Part shown: positions 1 to 5,491 of the stretch, in pieces | Position numbering within the stretch: position 1 is the stretch's first letter | Layout: each line of letters opens with the position of its first letter | Assembly (NCBI GenBank): GCA_012514225.1 | Contig: JAAZAQ010000163.1 | Location: 1 to 5,956 of the forward strand | Length of the DNA: 5,956 nt | Direction: 5' to 3' | Source: Clostridiales bacterium | GTDB lineage: Bacteria > Bacillota > Clostridia > Christensenellales > Aristaeellaceae | Made by a program: the position numbers and the translations under genes | The notes under the pieces: model-generated | Seen by the model: the letters and a program-made list of their open reading frames with translations, nothing else | Told to the model about the DNA's origin: nothing | The model's database searches: none

Positions 1-236
1 AGCACGCGATCGAGAAGACCCTGCAGGGCCGGACCAGCTTCATCATCGCCCACCGCCTGTCCACCATCCGCAAGGCCGACCGCATCCTGCTCATCGAGGA
101 CGGGAACGTCACGGAGGAAGGCCGGCACGAGGAGCTGCTGGCCCGGCGCGGCGCCTACTACCGGCTCTACACCAACCAGTTCCGGGAGGACCGGGCCACC
201 CAGGAACTGGGCAAGCCCGTCGCCCAGCCCCAGTAA
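1..236 (+). CDS. ABC exporter ATPase/permease, C-terminal end (5' truncated)
   Basis: Only the last 77 codons are present; the reading frame begins at base 3 and ends at TAA 234-236. The fragment opens just downstream of where the Walker B/D-loop would lie. It contains the switch-histidine motif IIAHRLSTIRKAD (His codon 51-53), then LIEDGNVTEEGRHEELLARRGAYYRLY, which is the standard end of the nucleotide-binding domain in fused permease-ATPase exporters of the multidrug/lipid (MsbA, BmrA) type. A 20-residue polar tail (REDRATQELGKPVAQPQ) follows. In this family the protein sits in the cytoplasmic membrane as a homo- or heterodimer and hydrolyses ATP to export a substrate. The substrate cannot be inferred because the transmembrane half is outside the window. 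The ABC ATPase identity is secure; assignment to the exporter subclass rests on the H-loop context and the GxHEELL-xxxGxYxxLY ending. Confidence 0.9.
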   Translation, partial: HAIEKTLQGRTSFIIAHRLSTIRKADRILLIEDGNVTEEGRHEELLARRGAYYRLYTNQFREDRATQELGKPVAQPQ

Positions 237-243
237 ACCCGGC

Positions 244-258
244 CGCGCCGAGGGCGCG
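244..258 (+). other. Short GC hairpin in the 33-nt gap between two genes
   Basis: CGCGCC (244-249) and GGCGCG (253-258) can form a 6-bp stem with a GAG loop. An A-rich stretch holding the next gene's ribosome binding site follows, with no T-run. It is therefore not a classical intrinsic terminator. The gap is short and both genes are on the same strand, so read-through from the ABC gene is plausible. In such GC-rich DNA a 6-bp stem can also arise by chance. Confidence 0.3.
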
Positions 259-269
259 AAAGGAAAAGA

Positions 270-1373
270 ATGAAGAAAATCCTGCGTCGTTTCACGCTCT
301 TTACGCTCTGCCTGATGGCGCTGGCCGCCTCCCCGCTTTCCGCCCCGGCGGAGCCGGCGGCCGCGCAGGCCTGGCGGCACCCCCACCAGGCGCTGCCGAT
401 GTACGCCAGCGCCGACGACGACAAAAAGCCCCTGCGGGTGCTGGGCGCCGGGGAGGCCTTCCTGCTGCTCGGGCAAAAGGACGGCTGGGCGGAGATTCAG
501 GCCTTCAACGAGGCGGGCGAGCCCGTAAAAGGCTACGTGCGGGCGAAAGGCCTGCAGCCCCTCCCGCCGGAGGAAGGCATGGGCCGGGGCATGCTGGTGT
601 CCGAGGACGGGTCGGCGCGCGTCCCCCTGCGCAGGTCGGCCGGCCCCCGCGGCACGGTGCTGGGCAAGTATTCCCCCGGCGTCTGGGTACAGGTCCTGTC
701 GCCCGCCGAAAAGGGGTGGGTCCGGGTGCGCGTTGCGGGGCAGTCCGGCTACGTCCGCGAGGAGCACCTCCGGCTGGAAGCGGGCCTCCCCCAGCCCGTC
801 GCGCTGCCGGAAGTCACCGTGCAGAACACCCAGGCGACCGGGCTGAACCTGCGCGAGGCGCCTTCCTTCAAGTCCGCCACGCTGGCCATTGTGCGCAACG
901 GCAAGCCGGTGCGCGTGCTGGCGGTGCTCGAAGAGTTCGTCCACGTCTTGACGGAGGACGGCCGCACCGGGTTCATGATGGCCTGGGGCGTCGCCCCGCA
1001 GCCGCTGTACGCCGACAGCGTGCCTTCCCCGGACATCCCGCGGCCCGACGGCCAGGTGCTGACCATCCAGAACCAGGGCGGGCAGGGCGCCCACCTGCGC
1101 GCGCGCGCCTCCACCGGCTCCGATTCCCTGGGGCTGTACCCCAACGGCACCCAGGTGGTGCTGGTAAATTGGGGGGAGTACTGGCTGAAGGTCTGGGTGG
1201 AAGGCCGGGAGGGCTACATGATGAAGCGCTTCTTCGACGTGGCCCAGACCCCCTTCGCCACGGAGGAGCCCGGCTACCAATGGACGCCGGAGGACTTCAA
1301 CGCCCCGCTGCCCACCTTCGGGCCCCCGGCGGACACGCCGGGCGGGGAGGCCGGGCTGCCCGAGGGCGCCTGA
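270..1373 (+). CDS. Secreted protein with four SH3-like repeats
   Basis: 367 residues. The ATG start is supported by AAAGGA at 259-264 with 5-nt spacing. Residues 1-27 form a Sec signal peptide: basic MKKILRR, hydrophobic core around 8-20, and a likely cleavage after SAPA (27). Cys14 is not in a lipobox, so the product is probably released or wall-associated rather than a lipoprotein. The mature part holds four bacterial SH3-like units at about 40-97, 107-169, 182-242 and 263-323. Each ends in a Gly-aromatic/hydrophobic strand: GYVRAKGL (88-95), GYVREEHL (160-167), GFMMAWGV (234-241), GYMMKRFF (315-322). Units 3 and 4 also carry the N-terminal LNLREAPS / AHLRARAS signature of SH3_3-type domains. 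The C-terminal 45 residues are rich in Pro, Gly and acid and look disordered. No hydrolase or amidase domain is visible. Such domains usually bind cell-wall peptides, so a wall-binding or envelope-sensing role is inferred. The gene lies 33 nt after the ABC exporter and could share its transcript. Confidence 0.85.
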   Translation: MKKILRRFTLFTLCLMALAASPLSAPAEPAAAQAWRHPHQALPMYASADDDKKPLRVLGAGEAFLLLGQKDGWAEIQAFNEAGEPVKGYVRAKGLQPLPPEEGMGRGMLVSEDGSARVPLRRSAGPRGTVLGKYSPGVWVQVLSPAEKGWVRVRVAGQSGYVREEHLRLEAGLPQPVALPEVTVQNTQATGLNLREAPSFKSATLAIVRNGKPVRVLAVLEEFVHVLTEDGRTGFMMAWGVAPQPLYADSVPSPDIPRPDGQVLTIQNQGGQGAHLRARASTGSDSLGLYPNGTQVVLVNWGEYWLKVWVEGREGYMMKRFFDVAQTPFATEEPGYQWTPEDFNAPLPTFGPPADTPGGEAGLPEGA

Positions 1374-1377
1374 GCGC

Positions 1378-1407
1378 TTGCGGGCCCCGCAGCCCGCGTG
1401 GTATACT
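1378..1407 (+). promoter_or_regulatory. Probable sigma-A promoter of the serS operon (extended -10)
   Basis: The -10 element is TATACT at 1402-1407, one mismatch from TATAAT, preceded by TG at 1399-1400 with one intervening base, which makes an extended -10. The best -35 candidate is TTGCGG at 1378-1383, matching only the TTG of TTGACA, with an 18-nt spacer. An extended -10 normally compensates for a weak -35. Transcription would begin at about 1413-1416, exactly where the base of T-box stem I starts, which strongly supports this placement. Confidence 0.75.
1380..1397 (+). other. Inverted repeat between SH3 gene end and serS -10 element
   Basis: GCGGGC (1380-1385) and GCCCGC (1392-1397) form a perfect 6-bp stem with a 6-nt loop, starting 7 nt after the stop codon of the SH3 protein gene. 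No T-run follows, so if it ends the upstream transcript it does so inefficiently or with help. It lies between the proposed -35 and -10 of the serS promoter. It could be a weak terminator, an operator, or chance in GC-rich DNA. Confidence 0.3.
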
Positions 1408-1413
1408 GCGCCT

Positions 1414-1618
1414 GACGCGTGGAACGGGAAACTTGCCCTTTGGCGCATGAAGAGAGCCGCCGGACGGTGAAAGGCGGCTGCGCGGGGGGCTTTCCGCCCG
1501 GGAGCGTGCCGCGAGGAGCGGCGGGGTTCGCCCCTTACAGCGGCAAGAGCGGCCGCGCAGGCGGCAATTTGGGTGGCAACGCGGGCCCTTCCGTCCCATT
1601 GGAGCGGAAGGGCTTTTT
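1414..1618 (+). promoter_or_regulatory. T-box riboswitch, tRNA-Ser responsive (UCC specifier)
   Basis: This leader senses the charging state of tRNA-Ser and controls read-through into serS. Stem I folds as ACGC 1415-1418 with GCGT 1504-1507; a kink-turn-like internal loop (GTGGAA 1419-1424 against GGA 1501-1503); CGGG 1425-1428 with CCCG 1497-1500; the specifier loop (1429-1434 against 1491-1496); GCCC 1435-1438 with GGGC 1487-1490; GCGCA 1443-1447 with TGCGC 1479-1483; an AG-bulge region TGAAGAGA 1448-1455; and GCCGCC 1456-1461 with GGCGGC 1473-1478 around an 11-nt loop. The specifier codon is UCC at 1493-1495, followed by the customary purine (G1496), and would read anticodon GGA. A middle helix (GCCGC 1508-1512 with GCGGC 1540-1544, containing GGGG-TTCG-CCCC 1523-1534) and stem III (GCCGC 1552-1556, GCGGC 1561-1565) follow. 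The T-box is at 1566-1585. In its antiterminator fold GGG 1571-1573 pairs CCC 1595-1597, and GCGG 1581-1584 pairs CCGT 1591-1594. The bulge UGGC (1574-1577) complements GCCA, the 3' end expected for tRNA-Ser with discriminator G. The remainder of the bulge reads AAC instead of the usual ACC. Confidence 0.93.
1585..1618 (+). terminator. Intrinsic terminator of the T-box leader (regulated)
   Basis: GCCCTTCCG (1585-1593) pairs perfectly with CGGAAGGGC (1605-1613), a 9-bp stem. It can be extended by TCC 1594-1596 with GGA 1601-1603 if G1604 is bulged. Five T residues follow at 1614-1618. Bases 1591-1597 (CCGTCCC) are also needed for the antiterminator, so the two folds exclude each other. Charged tRNA-Ser leaves the terminator intact, and uncharged tRNA-Ser stabilises the antiterminator. 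The terminator ends 21 nt before the serS start codon. Confidence 0.93.
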
Positions 1619-1639
1619 GAATCAGAAAGGAGCCGTGCC

Positions 1640-2920
1640 ATGATCGACATCGCGCTGGTCCGGAACGAGCCGGACAAGGTCAGGGAGAACATCCGGAGGA
1701 AGTTCCAGGAGCACCGCCTGCCCCTGGTGGACGAGGCGCTGGAACTGGACCGGAAGAACCGCGAGGCCATCCACCAGGCCGGCGCGCTGCGCGCGCAGCG
1801 CAACGCCCTCTCCAAGCAGATCGGCGGCCTGCTGGCCCAGGGGAAGAAGGAGGAGGCCGAGGCCAAAAAGGCCGAGGTCGCCGACATCGCCCGGGAACTT
1901 CTGGACCTGGAACAAAAGGAGGCGGCGTACGCGGAGGACATCCGCCAAGTGATGCTGCAGATTCCCCAGATGGTGGACGAATCCGTCCCGCTGGGGCGCA
2001 GCGACGCGGACAACGTGGAGATGGAGCGCTTCGGCGACCCGGCGGTGCCGCCCTTCGAGGTGCCCTACCACGTGGACATCATGGAACGGCTGGGCGGCAT
2101 CGACCTGGACAGCGCGCGCAAGACCAGCGGCAGCGGGTTTTATTACCTGAAGGGCGACGTCGCGCGGCTTCACTCCGCCGTGCTCTCATACGCGCGGGAC
2201 TTCATGATCGACCGGGGGTTCACCTACTATATCCCGCCCTTCATGATCCGAAGCGAGGTCGTCACCGGGGTGATGAGCTTCGCCGAGATGGAAAACATGA
2301 TGTACAAGATCGAGGGGGAGGACCTCTACCTCATCGGCACCAGCGAGCATTCCATGATCGGCAAGTTCATTGACACCATCCTGACCGGGGAGGAACTGCC
2401 CCAGGCGCTGACCAGCTATTCCCCCTGCTTCCGCAAGGAGGTCGGCGCCCACGGCATCGAGGAGCGCGGCGTGTACCGCATCCACCAGTTTGAAAAGCAG
2501 GAGATGGTGGTGGTGTGCCGTCCGGAAGACAGCATGGAATGGTACCGGAAGATGTGGCAGAACACCGTGGACTTCTTCCGGACGCTGGACATCCCCGTGC
2601 GCACCCTGGCCTGCTGCACCGGCGACCTGGCGGACCTGAAGGTCATCAGCTGCGACGTGGAGGCCTGGTCTCCCCGGCAGCAGAAATACTTCGAAGTGGG
2701 CAGCTGCTCCAACCTCGGCGACGCCCAGGCGCGGCGGCTGCAAATCCGCGCCAAGGACGCGGACGGCAGGCGCTTCTTCCCCCACACCCTCAACAACACC
2801 GTCGTCGCCCCGCCGCGGATGCTCATCGCCTTCCTGGAAAACAACCTCGACGCGGACGGAACCGTGCGGGTGCCCGAAGCGCTGCGCCCCTATATGGGCG
2901 GCAAGGCCCGCATTGGCTGA
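1640..2920 (+). CDS. serS: Seryl-tRNA synthetase (variant motif 2/3 type)
   Basis: 426 residues, the usual SerRS length. The ATG is preceded by a strong AAAGGAG at 1626-1632 with 7-nt spacing. The enzyme joins serine to tRNA-Ser in the cytoplasm using ATP. Residues 1-110 are the N-terminal tRNA-binding long coiled coil (MIDIALVRNEPDKVRENI, then charged helices around 30-105). The class II catalytic core follows: motif 1 around YIPPFMIRSEVV (197-208), the serine-binding TSE loop IGTSEHSMIG (232-241), motif 2 from CFRKEVGAHG (263-272) through RGVYRIHQFEKQEM (276-289), the segment KYFEVGSCSNLGDAQARR (349-366), and motif 3 NNTVVAPPRMLIAFLENN (385-402) with its arginine at 393. These differ from the common bacterial TAEVPL, AGSAGRDTRGLYR and NGSGLAVGRTL versions and resemble, from memory, a branch seen in archaea and some Clostridia. 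The promoter and T-box directly upstream tie expression to tRNA-Ser charging, which confirms the amino acid. The last 8 nt overlap the next gene. Confidence 0.97.
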   Translation: MIDIALVRNEPDKVRENIRRKFQEHRLPLVDEALELDRKNREAIHQAGALRAQRNALSKQIGGLLAQGKKEEAEAKKAEVADIARELLDLEQKEAAYAEDIRQVMLQIPQMVDESVPLGRSDADNVEMERFGDPAVPPFEVPYHVDIMERLGGIDLDSARKTSGSGFYYLKGDVARLHSAVLSYARDFMIDRGFTYYIPPFMIRSEVVTGVMSFAEMENMMYKIEGEDLYLIGTSEHSMIGKFIDTILTGEELPQALTSYSPCFRKEVGAHGIEERGVYRIHQFEKQEMVVVCRPEDSMEWYRKMWQNTVDFFRTLDIPVRTLACCTGDLADLKVISCDVEAWSPRQQKYFEVGSCSNLGDAQARRLQIRAKDADGRRFFPHTLNNTVVAPPRMLIAFLENNLDADGTVRVPEALRPYMGGKARIG

Positions 2921-3704
2921 CAAGGGCGCGGGCCGGGCGGCGGCGCCGCCCTTTGAAGGCTTTTACCAGCGGCCCCAGCTGAAGCGCTGGCTGGACGCCC
3001 TGCCGCGGCGCTTCAGCTGCCGCGCCTTTTCCGCGCCGGCGGATTTATCGCAGTATTCCGCGCTGGAATACGCCGCCGGGCGCGCCGCGCTGCCGGGGGT
3101 GCGCCTGGCGCTCTCGCCCCGGGGCGCCCGGGAGCTGGTCGTTTCCGTGCCGCTGTTCCCCCGTTTCGAGGGCCTGCAGGCCTTCGCCGCCATCCTTGTG
3201 AAACCGGGGCTGAAATGGGGCCGGCTGTGCGCCGGCATGTCCGGGGAGGCGCTGGCGCTGGAGATGGCGGCCATGGGGCTGTCCGGCTGCTTCATGACGG
3301 GCAACTACCGGCGGGACCTCGCGCGCGGCCTGGTGAAGGAGGGCGAGGAAATCGCCGCCGTCATCCCCTTCGGCGTGCCGAAGGACCCGGAGGGCGCGCG
3401 CGGGCGGAAGCGCAAGCCGCTGGCCGCTTTCTGCGCGGACGACCCCGCAAAATGGCCCCACTGGGCGTACAAGGCGGCGGAGGCGATGCGCTCCGCCCCC
3501 TCGGCGATGAACCGGCAGCCCTGGCGCCTGGGCTTTTCCGGCAGCACGCTGAGCTTTTCAGGAAACAAGCCCGACAGCGTGGACAGCGGCATCGCCCTGC
3601 TGCACCTGGAATGCGCCGCGGGCAGCCTGCCGCGCGCCTGGAGCCTGGCGCGGGACGGGAAGACCTTACTGCTGAGAACAGAGGAGACGGATGAGCCTGT
3701 TTGA
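2913..3704 (+). CDS. Nitroreductase-fold protein, TM1586-like
   Basis: 263 residues from a TTG start that lies inside the end of serS (8-nt overlap). AAGG at 2903-2906 is a weak but correctly spaced ribosome site, and no ATG or GTG occurs early in this frame, so translation is probably coupled to serS. The protein resembles the putative TM nitroreductase family (PF14512). It has an N-terminal RRFSCRAFS (32-40) corresponding to the FMN-phosphate-binding Arg-x-Ser-x-Arg of nitroreductases, a helix GMSGEALALEMAAMGLSG (108-125), IPFGVPKD (151-158), and the strongly conserved APSAMNRQPWRL (195-206), followed by DSGIALLHLE (224-233). In this family one chain appears to carry two half-domains and to act as a monomer, unlike the classical dimeric enzymes. 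An FMN-dependent oxidoreductase is expected; the substrate is unknown. The first 12 residues are Ala/Gly-rich and fall outside the fold. The next gene overlaps its end by 14 nt. Confidence 0.8.
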   Translation: MADKGAGRAAAPPFEGFYQRPQLKRWLDALPRRFSCRAFSAPADLSQYSALEYAAGRAALPGVRLALSPRGARELVVSVPLFPRFEGLQAFAAILVKPGLKWGRLCAGMSGEALALEMAAMGLSGCFMTGNYRRDLARGLVKEGEEIAAVIPFGVPKDPEGARGRKRKPLAAFCADDPAKWPHWAYKAAEAMRSAPSAMNRQPWRLGFSGSTLSFSGNKPDSVDSGIALLHLECAAGSLPRAWSLARDGKTLLLRTEETDEPV

Positions 3705-4989
3705 TTTTTCCCCGCCCAAAAGCCGGCCCCTGGCCGACCGGATGCGCCCGCGCAACCTGTCGGAATTCCTGGGGCAGGAGCACCTGGTGGGCAAAGGCCG
3801 CCTGCTGCGCCGCGCCATCGAGGCGGACCAGCTGACCAGCAGCATCTTTTACGGCCCGCCCGGCTCCGGCAAGACTACCCTGGCCTTTGTGGTCTCGCAG
3901 ACCACAAAGGGGCACTTCGAGCGGCTCAACGCCGTCACCTCCGGCGTGGCCGAGGTGCGCGAGGTCATCAAGAGCGCCTCGGAGCGGCGAAAGATGTTCG
4001 GCCAGCACACCTATCTGCTGCTGGACGAGTGCCACCGCTGGAGCAAGGCGCAGTCGGACTCCATCCTGCCGGCCATCGAGGAGGGCACCATCCGCTTCAT
4101 CGGCTCCACGACCGAGAACCCGATGGTCGCCATGACCCCGGCCATCGTGAGCCGCTGCCGGGTATTCCAGTTCTTCCGGCTGTCCGACCGGGACGTGCGC
4201 GCGGCGCTGGAGCAGGCGGTCAGCGACCCGGAGCGCGGGCTGGGCGCGTTGCGCGTCTCAGTGTCCGATGAGGCGCTCGCCCACTGGGTGCGGGTCGCCT
4301 CCGGCGACGTGCGCACCGCCCTCAACGCCCTGGAGCTGGCCGCCCTGACCACGCCCACGGAGAAGGGCGGTATCCTGATTAATCTGCAGATTGCCGAGGA
4401 CAGCATCCAGAAACCCGTCATGCGGGTGGACGAGACGCTGTATTACGATATGCTGTCCGCCTTCTGCAAGAGCCTGCGCGGCTCGGACCCTGACGCGGCG
4501 CTGCTGTGGGCCTCCCGGTTGCTGTACGCCGGATGCGACCCGCGGCTCATCGTCAGGCGGCTTATCGCACACGCCAGCGAGGACGTGGGGCTGGCCGACC
4601 CCCAGGCCATGGTCCAGGCCGTCGCCGCGGCGCAGGCGCTGGAGTTCGTGGGGCTGCCGGAGGCGCGGCTGAGCATCTCCCAGGCCATCGTGTACCTGTG
4701 CATGGCGCCCAAGTCCAACAGCGTCTACCTGGCGATGGCCAGGGCCCAGCAGGACGCCGAGATGGGCCAGCTGGGCGAGGTGCCCCTGTCCCTCCGGGAC
4801 ACCCACTACCAGGGCGCGGCCCGCCTGGGCAACGGCAAGGGCTACCTCTACCCGCACGACTTCCCCGGGCACTGGGTCCGGCAGAACTATATGCCTGACG
4901 GCTTCGAGGACGCCGTCTATTACCGGCCCGGCGCGCTGGGGTTTGAGGGAACCCTGCGGCGCAGGAAGGACGAAGATGGAAAGGAATGA
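3691..4989 (+). CDS. rarA: Replication-associated recombination protein RarA/MgsA
   Basis: 432 residues, typical for RarA. The ATG follows GAGGAG at 3681-3686 with 4-nt spacing and overlaps the preceding gene by 14 nt. RarA is a tetrameric AAA+ ATPase related to clamp-loader subunits and eukaryotic WRNIP1/Mgs1. It acts at stalled replication forks and on SSB-coated DNA. Visible elements in order are LADRMRPRNLSEFLGQEHLVG (14-34), Walker A GPPGSGKT (55-62), Walker B LLLDECH (109-115; D112, E113), HRWSKAQSD (115-123), sensor 1 GSTTENP (138-144), arginine finger SRCR (154-157), and sensor 2 GDVRTALN (205-212). The MgsA C-terminal tetramerisation region runs from about 245 to 415 and includes ASEDVGLADPQA (295-306) and YPHDFPGHWVRQNYMPD (387-403). 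All ATPase residues are intact. Cys114 replaces the Ile usual in DEIH. The Ala-Val-Thr-Ser-Gly-Val-Ala-Glu loop at 81-88 corresponds to the usual SAVxAGVKDIR. No frameshift is seen. Confidence 0.96.
   Translation: MSLFDFSPPKSRPLADRMRPRNLSEFLGQEHLVGKGRLLRRAIEADQLTSSIFYGPPGSGKTTLAFVVSQTTKGHFERLNAVTSGVAEVREVIKSASERRKMFGQHTYLLLDECHRWSKAQSDSILPAIEEGTIRFIGSTTENPMVAMTPAIVSRCRVFQFFRLSDRDVRAALEQAVSDPERGLGALRVSVSDEALAHWVRVASGDVRTALNALELAALTTPTEKGGILINLQIAEDSIQKPVMRVDETLYYDMLSAFCKSLRGSDPDAALLWASRLLYAGCDPRLIVRRLIAHASEDVGLADPQAMVQAVAAAQALEFVGLPEARLSISQAIVYLCMAPKSNSVYLAMARAQQDAEMGQLGEVPLSLRDTHYQGAARLGNGKGYLYPHDFPGHWVRQNYMPDGFEDAVYYRPGALGFEGTLRRRKDEDGKE
4966..4978 (+). promoter_or_regulatory. Ribosome binding site deciding the start of the YbaK-like gene
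   Basis: AAGGA at 4966-4970 stands 5 nt before ATG 4976-4978, inside the last codons of rarA. A TTG at 4943 in the same frame would add 11 residues (MREPCGAGRTK) that match nothing in the family, and no good site lies before it. The ATG is therefore preferred, giving a 14-nt overlap with rarA. Confidence 0.8.
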
Positions 4990-5491
4990 GCAGGTGCTGC
5001 GCTTTCTTCAGGAGCAGGGCATCGCGTACCGGCTTTTCGAGCATGAGCCCAAGTGGACGATTGACGACTGCCTGTCGACCCCCGGGCTGGACGCCGGCCG
5101 CACGACCGTGCCGCGCAACGCCTTCCTGTGCAACCGCCAGCAGACGGCGTTCTTCCTGATGCTGCTCTCGCCCCTTCAGCCTTTCCGCACCGCCGTGGTC
5201 AGCAAACTGCTGGGCGTGTCCCGGCTCAGCTTCGCGCCGGAGGAGGCGCTATCCCGCCTGCTGGGTGTGAGCGCCGGCGCGGTCAGCCCCCTGGGGCTGC
5301 TGTTCGACGGGGAAAAACAGGTGCGCCTGGCGATGGACGGCACGCTGCTGGCCCATGAGTCGCTGTGGTTCCATCCCTGCGTGAACACGCAGTCGGTGGA
5401 AATAGCCACGAAGGACTTTATCGGGCGCTTCCTGCCCGCGCTGGGCCGCGAATGCGCCTTCCTCGACCTCACGAAAGAAGGGGAAACCTGA
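4976..5491 (+). CDS. YbaK/ProX-type aminoacyl-tRNA deacylase-like protein
   Basis: 171 residues from the ATG preceded by AAGGA. The whole chain is one YbaK/prolyl-tRNA-synthetase-associated domain, the PrdX/ProXp-x style of stand-alone editing protein that hydrolyses mischarged aminoacyl-tRNA (for example Ala- or Cys-tRNA-Pro) in trans. Support comes from the N-terminal LQEQGIAYRLFEHEPKWTIDD (11-31), the core strand RNAFLCNRQQTAFFLML (47-63), the segment LGVSRLSFAPEEALSRLLGV (79-98), the glycine loop GAVSPLGLL (101-109), and FHPCVNT (132-138) near the C-terminus. The usual lysine before Asn-x-Phe-Leu (KNLFL), which in YbaK and ProXp enzymes is essential for catalysis, is Arg47 here, so activity is uncertain. 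The gene overlaps rarA by 14 nt and the following HD gene by 1 nt. Placement in a serS-led operon fits a translation quality-control role, but the substrate is inferred only from the family. Confidence 0.85.
   Translation: MERNEQVLRFLQEQGIAYRLFEHEPKWTIDDCLSTPGLDAGRTTVPRNAFLCNRQQTAFFLMLLSPLQPFRTAVVSKLLGVSRLSFAPEEALSRLLGVSAGAVSPLGLLFDGEKQVRLAMDGTLLAHESLWFHPCVNTQSVEIATKDFIGRFLPALGRECAFLDLTKEGET

Noticed and set aside
309..311. Cys14 in the SH3 protein signal peptide as a lipoprotein cysteine
   Set aside because: The residues before it (FTLC) do not fit a lipobox and it sits within the hydrophobic core, not at its end; a SAPA signal peptidase I site follows.
716..1450. 244-residue + strand open frame within the SH3 gene and running into the promoter
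   Set aside because: It is Arg/Pro/Gly/Ala-rich shadow coding in another frame of a GC-rich gene; the frame starting at 270 has a signal peptide and SH3 repeats.
1549..1556. Palindrome GCGGCCGC as a possible protein operator or mobile-element end
   Set aside because: Half of it forms the left arm of T-box stem III, and such palindromes are common by chance at this GC content; no flanking duplication is present.
1419..1643. 74-residue + strand open frame in the serS leader, beginning with GTG
   Set aside because: It lies over the T-box leader, whose pairings account for nearly all of its bases. It has no ribosome site, and the product shows no recognisable motif.
1297..2013. Long antisense open frame across the serS leader and 5' end (238 residues)
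   Set aside because: It is opposite a clear serS frame and T-box. The Ser/Arg-rich composition is typical of the antisense of GC-rich genes, and no motif or ribosome site is seen.
2186..2923. Long antisense open frame over the serS 3' half (245 residues)
   Set aside because: His/Val/Gly/Ala-rich composition reflects reverse reading of codons with G/C third positions; SerRS motifs on the + strand are decisive.
4943..4975. TTG start giving an 11-residue N-terminal extension of the YbaK-like protein
   Set aside because: No ribosome site precedes it and the extension has no family match; ATG 4976 has AAGGA at proper spacing.
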